Shown here: one piece after another, positions 9,381-19,700 of the stretch
Layout: each line of letters starts with the position of its first letter
How positions within the stretch are numbered: position 1 is the first letter of the stretch
NCBI GenBank assembly: GCA_019693395.1
Contig: JAAMXP010003561.1
Coordinates: 1 to 27,712 of the forward strand
Source of the DNA: Ettlia oleoabundans
Taxonomy: Eukaryota > Chlorophyta > Chlorophyceae > Chlamydomonadales
Direction: 5' to 3'
DNA: 27,712 nt
The notes under the pieces: generated by a model
Told to the model about the DNA's origin: nothing
The model's database searches: none
What the model saw: only the letters and a program-made list of their open reading frames with translations
Position numbers and translations under genes: made by a program

Positions 9381-12300
9381 ATGTATGCCGCCTTGTCGGC
9401 GGGTAGGCAGAGCAGCCCGATCGGCGTGCATCTCCATTCCCGATGTCGGCAGCCAGCGCTTGCGGTGCCTGTGCGCCAGCATCACCGCTGCAGGCTGAGA
9501 CTGCCGCAAGTTACACAGGCTGCTGCACTGGCCAGACCTGTGCCAGAAGATGGAGATCCGGCTAAGCAGTATCAAGGCAGCGAAAGAGCGGCTGTTAGGG
9601 GAGGGTTTGGAGCTTTTTTTACCGCTCTATCCGACCCTGCGTGCAACCGCAAGCTCTTGGCGATCAGCTTAGGTGCGTCCTGCCCCGCTTCCTGGCAGTC
9701 ACCAATGGTTGTGCTGCACTATTGTTGCGCATTGAGCTGCAAATATATAACTTTGACAGCTGGTTTGCTGCAGCTTCCAGGGTGTTTTGAACTCCTGTCT
9801 GACAGGCTCAACCCCAGTGCTTTGCGCAGCGGGCAAAAGCATGCCACTGCTCACATTTCTCTCAGCCCAACCCTCTTTGTCACCTAGTTTGCAGCCCAGA
9901 TGCTGTCATCGATATCCACCTTGATACACGACACTTACATGCCACTGTACATGAGCGAAGTACTGCACATGAGCAGCACAAAGGCAGGTTTCTTTTTTGG
10001 CAGTGATGTTGCAGATGATGATTCCATGCATGCATCCTAGCAGGCTGGTTGAGCACTGCATGGCAGGCTGTGCTGCACCAGGGAGCTGGTCCCAGCTTTG
10101 CCATTGTATTGTGATTGCTGTTGCTTGTAGTGCCTACAGCTCTTTTTTGTGACTGCCCATGATGCTGTCAGCCCCTTGCCCGACTGACACCCTTGGAACG
10201 AGTGACACCTTCCTGCTTACACCCTGCTGCCTTTGTTGGCTCGCCTGCTTGATTGTTTGATCGATCGTGCAGATGGGCAATCTGTACGGCGTGCTGCAAC
10301 TCGTGTCCCGCGCGTCTGGTGTCGCCAGCGGCAGGCTGGCTGACACCTTCACGCCTGCCAGGCATGTTGCTTTGCTTGTGCTGGCAACGCGGCCAGGCAT
10401 GTTGTGCTTGCTTGCAATGCCCAGGCAGCCATGCATGTGCTGGTTTATGTTGGGCAAGCTGCCTCGCACCCGCGCTCAGTGGGCGGCTTTGGAAGCTAAT
10501 CCTAATTCCTAGCACTGCCAGGAAGCGGCGGTTGGCACGTTTTGCTCGTTTAGATGAGCAAGCAACTGTCACCTACGTTTGGGCATGCTTGCCGGCCTGC
10601 TTCCATGCTGGCATTCTAGTGCGCCTATTCTACTGGTCATGCAGGATGGTGATCCTAGGGGTAGGACTTACAGCCTTTGCTAGCAAGCCTATGTTGGCGG
10701 TGTGCGGCTCGGTCTGTGCAGTCGCAGGGGCAGCCGCTTGTGTGACGTGGGTAACCTACGCTAAAGTGAGTCTGGGTGGGTGACTACTGTTACTGTGACG
10801 TGGGTGACACATGCCAAGGTGATGTTGGTTGGTCAAGGCTGGTATTGACGTGTTGGCGTTGCTTACGCCAATTTTAACAGCTTGTCGGGCGACCTTTCCA
10901 ATTGCTGCTTGTTTCTGTCGGCGGGCACCTGTCTTTGTGGATGGGGATGCAGTTCGTCCAGTTTCAAGCGTTTAACTGACCCCGCCTTGTTTTCACCTCA
11001 TTGCGTTGGCAGATGTTTGATCGCATAGTCAAAGGCATCCGAGAGGCTCCCTCCAAGGCGCTTGTGGGAGAGCTTGCAGCACAGGTGATATGACTAGTTT
11101 AGTTGTTGGTATTTATGGTTCACACCACATTACGTCACTTGTTGTCTCGTTGTCCTGGTTGGCTGACAGGGCCTGTGATGTTGGTTCAATACCTGCAAGT
11201 AATGATTTGCACACAAGCCAGATCAGGCAGCTCTTCAGCTGGTTCCAAGGGCATGCAAGCATAGTCTCTATAGCACCCAGGGCATGCACACATAGTCCCT
11301 TCCGAAGGCTTCCAGCCTGAGTCTCCCTCACTCGTCGCCCGCTGTGCCCGCCGCCCCCCCTCTCCCGCCCGCCACAGTCTGGTGACCCTGCAGCAGGTGC
11401 CTTCAGTGTGCGGCACTCGCTTTCCACGCTGGGCATGCTGCTCGGCTCTGGAGCGGCGGCAACGGCCTTCCAGGCAAGGTTCCCAGACTGCCGCCGCTTG
11501 CAGCAATTCCACTGCTGCTATTGCTGTTACACCTGCTAGCTGCTGGGTGCAGCCAGAGCCAGTCGTGCTGCTGTTGTGCCGGGCCGCTAGCCTAGCTGCA
11601 TGCAATGCACAGCCCAACATCCCAGGCTTGGCTCTCGCCCAACATCAGAGCATATCGGTTTTTCTTTCTTTTTGCAGCTGACTGGGCGGAGCTATCAAGC
11701 CACCTTTGCCTTGTCAATCATCCCGGCTGTTGCGGGCTTAATCCTGGTGGTTGCCGCTTTCGGGAGCGACGCTGTTGCTGGGAGGACACAAGGTGCGTGG
11801 GACGATGCATGTTAGCAGGCTTCATTGTTTCAACTTTTCATGCCGGCTGGGGTGGAGCTCAAAAATCCACAATTGCACCAGACGTTGTGCGAACGTTTAT
11901 GTCAGCAGCAATCTGTTGGAAGTTTTCCCAGTGTTTCAGATGCTTTGAGGTAGAAGCTCAATGGCAGGGTAGTTTGTGGTTGCACCATGCTATGGCATGC
12001 CACTATCATCCAACTTGCCATTATTTTCACCCCATGCCGTACTTACAGGCATCCAAAGTGGGACTTCAGAGCCTGCTACGCTCAGCTTACTTGCCAAGGC
12101 ACGTGCCTTCTCGTCTGCCCTGCCCGGAGGGTACTACCAGGTGCGCCAGGGGGGTGTAACGCATGTGATGCCGCACCAATTAGCCTGCAAACGCTGATTA
12201 ACATGAGTGCCGACATCAACATAGCACAGCGCAGCGCAGCCTAGCCGGGTGCAGCACACCCAACATGCAACAGCTACTCTCCCTGATTGCCCACACCTCC

Positions 12301-14383
12301 AGAACTCTTCCTGTCACTGCCTGGCTGCTGCGCTTGTCGGCTTAATGTTTGTGCAGTTATCCAGTCCCTTGCTGCTACCCTGTCTTCACGAAAGTGCAAC
12401 TCTCCACACACGTGTGTAGGCCCTTATAGTCGCATTCACCCTGTATCTTGCGCGATTCGACGTCGCTTTCATAACCGTGCACGCCTCCTCGGTGAGATAT
12501 GTTCGGAAAGTTAGACAAGTTGCTGCTTGAGTGTTAGAGGCATTGCTGCTCTTTGCATAACAGTGGGAGGGGTTGCTGCTCGAATCATATAGATGCTGTT
12601 GCAAAAACACTAGAAAGATCTGTGTATAGATACAGTCTACGATGTCAGGTGTGGTGTCCCTGCCGGCATTATTGTGGTGCCCCTGGTGGTATGATTGCTG
12701 CCATCGGCATCACTCCCTGACAGAGAACAGCATGAACCGCCTACAATGTTTCCCAGTCACCGCAGCCGCTCTGTCTGTTGCTGCCACTGCCTGCCGAGTC
12801 TGCCAAGTCGAAATGCCTGCCTTCCACCTCTCGTGTCCAAAACAACCCTGTTCAAGAAATGCCATTAGCAAAGTTAACACGACAGGGAGCGTGACTGAAG
12901 AAAATGAGCTAATGCCCCAAATTTCTTACTTTGGATTCAGGTCATGGACCGTGCTAGCCTGCCGATGCTCACCCTCTTTTCCATGCTTCCCGTGGTCGTC
13001 CTGGTGAGGCTGCAAGCACCACTTACAACCATACACCAGCAGCGGCAGTTGTACCCGAGTCAACCCGGCCCGGCGTAGTTCGCCTATCCGACTGCCTGAC
13101 TGCCTGTCTGCATGCCTCACCCACCACCACCATATCCACACACCCCACCACCACAGGCGGCACCCATCGGCATGTGGGCCAAAGCAGGGGTGGCGGCTCG
13201 CAACCGCGTCCTAGTAGCCGGCACAGGCATGCTGATACTGGGGGATCTGTGCTATGGTCTCATGCACAGCATGCTGGGTGAGGCCGGGTAGCATCAGCCT
13301 GTCGATTGCTTGGCAGTGTCACTGTGCTCCAATGTGCATTACTGCTGCCGCTGTTGCTGTGGCAGACCTTGTCTTCTCCCTGTCCTTGTTGCTGCTGTCG
13401 TTGTTGCATTCTGCTTTGGTTGCTTTCACACAAGCAGCCGCACACAGAAGGCAACATTGGTTCGTTGTCAAATCACGCCTCAGCCCTTGCATGGCTGACG
13501 GTCTTTTCCTGCCGGTGTTCGGCTGCTTGCAGGCATGGTGCTGGGCTCGGTGTGCGTGGGTCTCCACTTGGCAGCCACCCAGGGGGTGCTTTACGGCATG
13601 CTGGCTTCATGTGAGTGGGCTGTTTACTGTGGAATGTGGGCTGTTGACGTTTCCTTGTTGAACATCTTGTTTCGGACCCATTACTCAACTGCACATTGGT
13701 AGTTCCGTTCTGCGGCACATCTACACAACTCGCACGTTTACCCAGTCCACCTCTGGATTTGGTTTTGCCCTTCTGCAGACATCCCTAGCCAGCCGGTGGC
13801 TGGGGTAGGGCGTATGAGCGGCACTGCCTGGTCCTTTACGGATCTCTTGCTAGGTGAAGCACTTTGAATCCTTTTACTGTTATGCAACCCCAGCCATAAT
13901 GCATGCATGTATCAAGTAACGTCTGGGCCTGGCAGCAATTCTGTAGGTCTATCCTCCCGTTGGTGGCTCTACCCTCGTTGGCTGAGTTGGCCCGGCGGTT
14001 GTGGAGACGCTGCTGTGTGCCTGCCCCGGGTGCAAGCTGGGGTAGCCTAATCATCATGTATGGGGCGCCTACTTGCCTATTGGTGCTGACTACTAGCTAG
14101 CATGTGTGGTGCCCAACCCCTGCATTGCCGCTACAGCCACTGTACTGCTGCCACACCAATGTACTGGCGCCACGTCCTCTGTACCGCAGGTGTGTCTCTG
14201 GCCTACTCCAACTCGCTAGCTGGCTACCTGTGTGACTGGACAGCTGCCAGAGGGCTCGGCAGCAGCGGCTGCTTTTTTGGCGGGGCCGCATTCAGTGTAC
14301 TGGCCATCGCTGCGCTGCTGTGCTTCTCAGCATATGGAGAACTTGGACGGGAGGAGCCTGTGCTGGCGCCCCAAAAGCCTTGA
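9381..14383 (+). CDS. Plastid-targeted major facilitator superfamily transporter
   Basis: Exons: 9381-9672, 9895-9983, 10273-10361, 10645-10765, 11013-11084, 11378-11473, 11678-11792, 12049-12140, 12420-12491, 12941-13003, 13157-13277, 13533-13610, 13779-13853 and 14190-14383. They give 522 aa with no frame break. Residues 1 to about 60 are Arg-rich and almost free of acidic residues, like a chloroplast transit peptide, which selects the ATG at 9381. The core matches MFS_1 transporters: HDTYMPLYMSEVLHM (helix 1 and loop), GRLADTFTPAR (the loop 2-3 GxLaD motif), MFDRIVKGIREAPSKAL (residues 198-214, the central DRxxKGIRxAP signature), LYLARFDVAF (second-half helix 7, about 330-339), and GVGRMSGTAWSFTDLLLG followed by LAYSNSLAGYLCDW near the end. 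Three introns use GC donors (9984, 10362, 11474); each is needed to keep the MFS alignment. The bacterial-like signature suggests drug or metabolite export across the plastid envelope, but the substrate cannot be read from sequence. Confidence 0.88.
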
Positions 14384-15317
14384 GTGCAGCCGGTAGCTTA
14401 CGGTGTTAACGGCTGCATACACGGTGTGTCACTAGTGTGGCAACGCGCAGGACAGCGGTTGCACCAGCTCCCTACCACATTATGCACCTCTTATCTCCGA
14501 GCCCTCCTACCGGTGCTGCAAAGCCCCGTAGGAGCTTCGGCACCAGCTATTGAATGCGCTGCAGAGCAAGCTGTTTAGAGTTTGTAGGACTGAGTGATTT
14601 TTTTCGCATGTTCGCTATGTTGCTCGTTTTGGCAGGCGAATGATACATGTGCCTGTGCCAGCCAGCAGACCAGCGTTTCTGCCTGAATCCTTCACTTGAC
14701 CTTGTTGTTTGCATTGGTTTTCTAAATTGACTGCAATTCACGGAACCAGGTTCACTACAATTACCTTGTAAAGATTGCTGGTGCGGTGTGTATAGTAGAT
14801 ACTCAGAATTAGCTTGTTGGATGCTTTCAGCAGGTGAGCCTCAGGGGGCAGTTGGCGTCAACTGCATGGTAATTAGCGGCCATCTGGCACAAGGCCACGA
14901 GTGGACTAAAGTGCTTTGGACGTTGCAATCAATCATAATATAAGAAAGCAGTAACTCAACATTTATGGTTTCTACTAACAGCAACGGCAACATATTGGTG
15001 AATATTGCGGCTGCACGGTGGCACCATCTAGATGCATGCCCATGCTGTGCTGCGCTGTGCTGTGATGAACGCGGCGCGCCTGCCAGCAGGCTGTTGATGC
15101 CCACTCCGCAAACAAATTCCTCTCTTTGTCATTTTATCTTACGCCGTCAGTCTTAGCTCTTCCGTCAGCCACCGACAGCAGAAGTATAGAACTACAAATT
15201 CACGATACAGCTCCTTCAGAGCCTGTCTCGCTGCTTCATACAAGCCCAAAGTCTCATGTAAGCCCTTAAGTATTGGCTGGCATGTTTCACCAATAGCGGA
15301 GAGTGTGGGATCTGCCG
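14384..15317. other. MFS 3' UTR and intergenic region
   Basis: After the MFS stop codon I see only short uninformative ORFs on both strands. The right part may hold the promoter, or additional 5' exons, of the two-exon gene that follows. Confidence 0.45.
14767..14771 (+). terminator. Candidate TGTAA poly(A) signal of the MFS gene
   Basis: TGTAA, the usual green-algal poly(A) signal, lies about 385 bases after the MFS stop codon, a typical 3' UTR length for such algae. Cleavage would be expected some 10-20 bases downstream. Confidence 0.45.
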
Positions 15318-16114
15318 ATGCTAAACCTCTGTCCCACTTTTTCTGCAGCCGGGCCGCCCAAGCGTCTTATAGTCACACCTTTGTCAACGGAACTGCAACC
15401 CGCAATGGCGCCGAGCACAAAGTCAGGCGGCGCGGCTGGCGCTATTGTCATGCACGCCATCACCCCCGGCCCCGCCGCCGCCGCCGCCACCGCCGCCGCT
15501 GCCACCGCCGCTGATGCCTCCATTGCGTGGACCATCAAGGCTGCTGCCTCGACTGCCGAGCCCGGCCTGTACACCAGTGTCGACCTTGAGCTCTCTCCCG
15601 ATGAGGTGGGCAGGAAAGGACGGGTAAATGGGTGGAAGGGTGGGTGCTGCCCAGCTTCTTTCAGTTGGGGCCATCAGAGGAGCTCTGCCGACTCGAGTGA
15701 ATGAATACTGGCATAAACCTGTGGCAAACTCGTCATTATTTTGACCCTAAGCTAATCTAAGTACACACTTATGTTCCTCTTCCTCCCTATCCTGGCGTGC
15801 AGGCAATGTGGCTGGCGCAGCCCCCTTCCCTTCCCACAGCCTCCTCCTACACCACCACCACCATCAAGCAGCAGAAGCAGCAGGCAGGGCCTGCTTTACC
15901 CGCCCTCACGCTACAGCGGGTTTTGTCGTCGCCTGAACAATTGGCCCGCCATGCATCTGCCAGCATGCGCTCCGCCGCCCGCAGCCTGTGCACCAGCCTG
16001 AGCGCACCCACCTGGCTCACCGCCGCCACCGCCAACCAGCCCCGCACCACAACCATGTTTGTGCCTAGCACTGCGGACGGCTGGACCAAGACGTATATCA
16101 ACTGGGCCTCCTGA
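15318..16114 (+). CDS. Ala/Thr/Ser-rich hypothetical protein, two exons
   Basis: Not recognised. Exons 15318-15605 (donor GAG|GTGGGC) and 15803-16114 (acceptor GCGTGCAG, stop TGA) join in phase 0 to give 199 aa. Visible segments are GPPKRLIVTPLSTELQPAM, a poly-Ala/Thr run from GCC repeats, IAWTIKAAASTAEPGLYTSV, then LQRVLSSPEQLARHASASMR and the C-terminus GWTKTYINWAS. No membrane helix or known catalytic motif is evident. An in-frame TAG at 15294-15296 bounds the frame. The ATG at 15318 is the simplest start, but a TTTTTCTGCAG acceptor-like tract at 15338-15348 means the first exon could instead begin there, with more exons upstream. The opposite strand is Gly-rich and lacks coherent splice sites, so plus is preferred. 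Confidence 0.5.
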
Positions 16115-16422
16115 CTGCCCAACACCGCGTAGTGGCAGTGGTCGGCAGCTTGAAAGAGGAATGGCTCCTTATGACGGAGTGGGTGCTGGTCCCTCGTACA
16201 CTGCTACCCACTGCAACTGGAGCCCTTCTTTCCGTAGCGTAGCTTTACCTTTCCTCTCACTGAAGCACTGTGAGTTCCTAACCCACCGCCTTGACCCTAT
16301 TCCCTGTTGATGCCTCCTTGGTGCTTGTTCCTTATTTAATCTTCCTTATTCTTCTCCCCTACCTTCAGAGTAATATGCCTTGCACCGAATGCAATGGCTA
16401 GCAACTTGTTGATGCAACTTCT

Positions 16423-16427
16423 TGTAA
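16423..16427 (+). terminator. Candidate TGTAA poly(A) signal of the two-exon gene
   Basis: TGTAA lies about 309 bases beyond the stop codon at 16114. It is close to the convergent MYND gene, whose own candidate signal is at 16527-16531, so the two 3' UTRs may abut. Confidence 0.4.
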
Positions 16428-16526
16428 GCAAACAAGAAAACTTCCATCAACAAGGCCGAGTTGGGAACTGCAGGTACAGACAAAAGCTGTGAGGGAACCA
16501 CGTCCAATGGGTGAGATACCGTCCTC

Positions 16527-16531
16527 TTACA
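16527..16531 (-). terminator. Candidate TGTAA poly(A) signal of the MYND gene
   Basis: TTACA on the plus strand reads TGTAA on the minus strand, about 204 bases beyond the MYND stop codon. Spacing and motif fit green-algal 3' ends. Confidence 0.45.
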
Positions 16532-16734
16532 ACAGCAGACCCATGAGCGGTGCCATAAGGAGTTCAGGCGGGAGATGCAGGGAGGATGGGAGGTGACTTG
16601 AGACCTCACAAAAAGCCGTGCGGGCAACAGCAGGCAACGGACACAGGTCAGCAGGGGCGTCTCAGACACGTCACACTGTCTGCCACTGAGTCGCGAAACG
16701 TCACTCAGCTGGTATTCCAGCCTGCTCAAACCTG

Positions 16735-19700
16735 CTACGCGGAAGCGTTGAGCAGCTTGCATGCGGGTCGATGCTGCTTCCAATCAGCCTGGCTGCAGGC
16801 CTCACTGCAGTACCGCACCACCCTGCAGCCTCCGCATTTGCGGCCTTTAGGAGCCGCCCCCTCGCTGTCACCCACCAGGCTGCTGCACCGGGGGTTGGCG
16901 CACTGCAGCAGCGCCAGCGCTTTGGCGCGCCGCACCGCCAGCTGCTCTGCTTCTGTGCTAAGGGGCTGCCTGCGGGCTGGGCCATTACCAGCAGCGCCCG
17001 TTTGCTCCCCTTGTGGCTGCGCCTCCACCACCGATTGGAAGCCAAGCAAGGAACTGAAGTTGTCCTGGGAAATGCCAGACAGCAAACCGTCCACACAGTG
17101 CCGCACTACGACCCAGTGCTGCGTGTCGATGCGCAGGTGGGCCACCAGCTGACGCAGCAGATCACAGCGCAGTCTGAAGCCATTCGTGACCTGCAGAGAC
17201 AGCATGCATGGCAGCAAAAGGATTTGGTTGCCCAGGCGTCATGATATAAGCAGCTGAGGCACTTAATCTCAAGGGGAAGCCTTATGGTTCGTGCCTTTTG
17301 TCATTAAGTATCACTGCTTCAGAATCTATCGAACAGGGCCAGCACAGCTTGCAAAGCATAATACCCACTGCCAAACCAAACACGGGCGTAGTGGTGCACA
17401 CACCTTTCAACACTAGCTGCATGGGCAAATAGCCACAACTAGCAGCAGCAATGGCTGGTGCGCAGCTGCCGCAGATATCACTAACAGGGGCCTTGAGCTT
17501 ACTCACATCTCGCGATTGTTGGCCACCCTGCCTGATGGCATTCCCCAACGCTACACCCGCGAGGCCCAGCGATTGCAGCAGGTCGCCATGCTGTGCTAAC
17601 CTGGGGACCACAGCAGGCTCCAGCTCCACTGCCAAGCACAGCATGTCGAGTGCTGCCTTTCCCACAGAAAACCTGGGTCATCGTCGAATGCATATACAGT
17701 GTTTACGTTTACGAACTGCACAGCAACCAAGTACATCGGCATTTGTGTAAGGGGTCAGGTATGGAAGGACAAGAAAGGGAGCACACGAGGTCGGGCGTGG
17801 AAGGACAAGTAGTCAGGCCGCACATGGTCCGTGCAAAACATCATGGCAGCTCTGCTGGTTTTAGCATGCAGGTTGAGGATGAGGGTGAGGACAATCATTC
17901 AACAAGCATACGACAGTCATGCTTGGCCAACTGAGGACAAGCATACGACAGTCATGCTTGGCCAGCTGGGACAAGAATAAAACAAGCATACAACAAGCAT
18001 ACAACAGTCAGGCTTGGCCAGTTACCCATGCGATGGCGTGCTGTGGCCATTCATGCTCCAGCATGCCACGGCATAGCGGGGCACACTGTAATTATGCCTG
18101 CCACAGCATGCCACACGGTCAGAACAACTTTCCAGCTGCCATCAGCATGCGAGCGGCAGCCTGCCATAAGGTCAGCACAACATCGCAGTTGTCACAGGCA
18201 TGGGCTCAATACCAACCCTGCCACTCCGTCACTGTAGCATGGCAGCTGCCCAAAGCATTAGCTCTTTTTGGCTTAAATACCAGCCCACCCACCTCCAAGG
18301 CTGAGCACGCCACTTCAGCCAGCACCGCCACTGCATCCAGGCCGCCAGCAAGCCCCACGCTGTGGTTGCCCAGCAGCAGACGCCACAGCGCGCCAAGCGA
18401 GTCTTTCTGGAGCAACATCGTCACCAACATGCACCTGCTGTCGTCCAGCTGCTGCCGCTCCTCATTCCCGAGCAACACGCGAGGCAGGGCCGAGAGGGAG
18501 GTGAGGTACAGCAGCAGGCAACACTCCAGCCGCCTGCAGAAAAACAAACTCCAGGAGTTGCATTTCCCGTTTGCTTTCCATGGCCTGCATTTCCCGTGAT
18601 AGAAGTTAACTCCTACGTTACCAGAACTAGCACCTCGAGAGAGATGAAAGGCCTTGCAGCGTTTGCTCTCACAGAGACAGTAGCAACCAGGGGAAAAAGT
18701 TCACGGCAACGCTGCCCACAATATATAGATTACGAGGTGACACACAAGGCAGGCAAGCACATGACAACAGCGAGCAAGCCGAGTGGGCCGGTGGCAGGTG
18801 AGCAACCTGTATGCCAGATGGGACAAGGGAGTTATTTGTTATGAGCGGTAAGGAGCACACGAGGCAGCACCCACACACCTGGAGCACAACTCCTGTTCAC
18901 TCTCCGGTACCGGTGCTAGCATGTCGCTATTGCACCGGTACGCATGCAGCAATGCAGACTCCAAGCACAGGCCGAGGTCTGGCAACATGCGCTTGTCTGC
19001 AAGCACTTGCTGCCCGTGCGTCGAGCTCTCTGCCCGGGTGGCTGGTTCTTGGTTAGCTGTGCTGCGTGATGACTGGCGTGACCCAGAACCCCCACTGGTT
19101 GGTGATGGAGAAGGGGGCAGCTGAGGAGAAAGGTACGGGGCCACCAACTGGACGTATCGGCGGTGGTGGTCAGGGCATGGAAGCTGGCAGCGGCGGTTTC
19201 TGGAAAAGTTGGTATCAATGCCGGAAAGTTGAGCAGGCGATGCGCTAGGGTTGTGCCGAGATGGACACTAGTACAGCAAAAGCTGCTGGATGAGTGTCCT
19301 CGCCCCGCTGCGCTAGTACCGCAGAAAGGCCGCCAGCTGCCGCCACCGCAGCCCCCGCAGTGCGGCAGCCGCCTGGCGCCACACCCTGTGATGGCTGGTG
19401 CGGCAAAAGCGGAGCTAGTCGCATAAAGTCCTCCGCTGCCCGCCATGCTGCCGTCACACAGTCGCTGCCGCCGCTGGGGCAGTTAGCACGGTTTGCAGCA
19501 GCTGACAGCCTGCCACAGCACTCCGCCCATTTGTTAAGCATGGTATCCCATTCGGCCTGGAGCTCCCGCCAGCACAGCGTGCCAAAGTTGGCGCCGCTGT
19601 GGCTGTCAGTACTTTGATTGAATCCGTCTGCTGCAGTGCCAGCTGCGTCTGCGCCTGCGGCTGTAGTGGTGCTGCCTGCCGCGCCTGCCACCTCTGAAGC

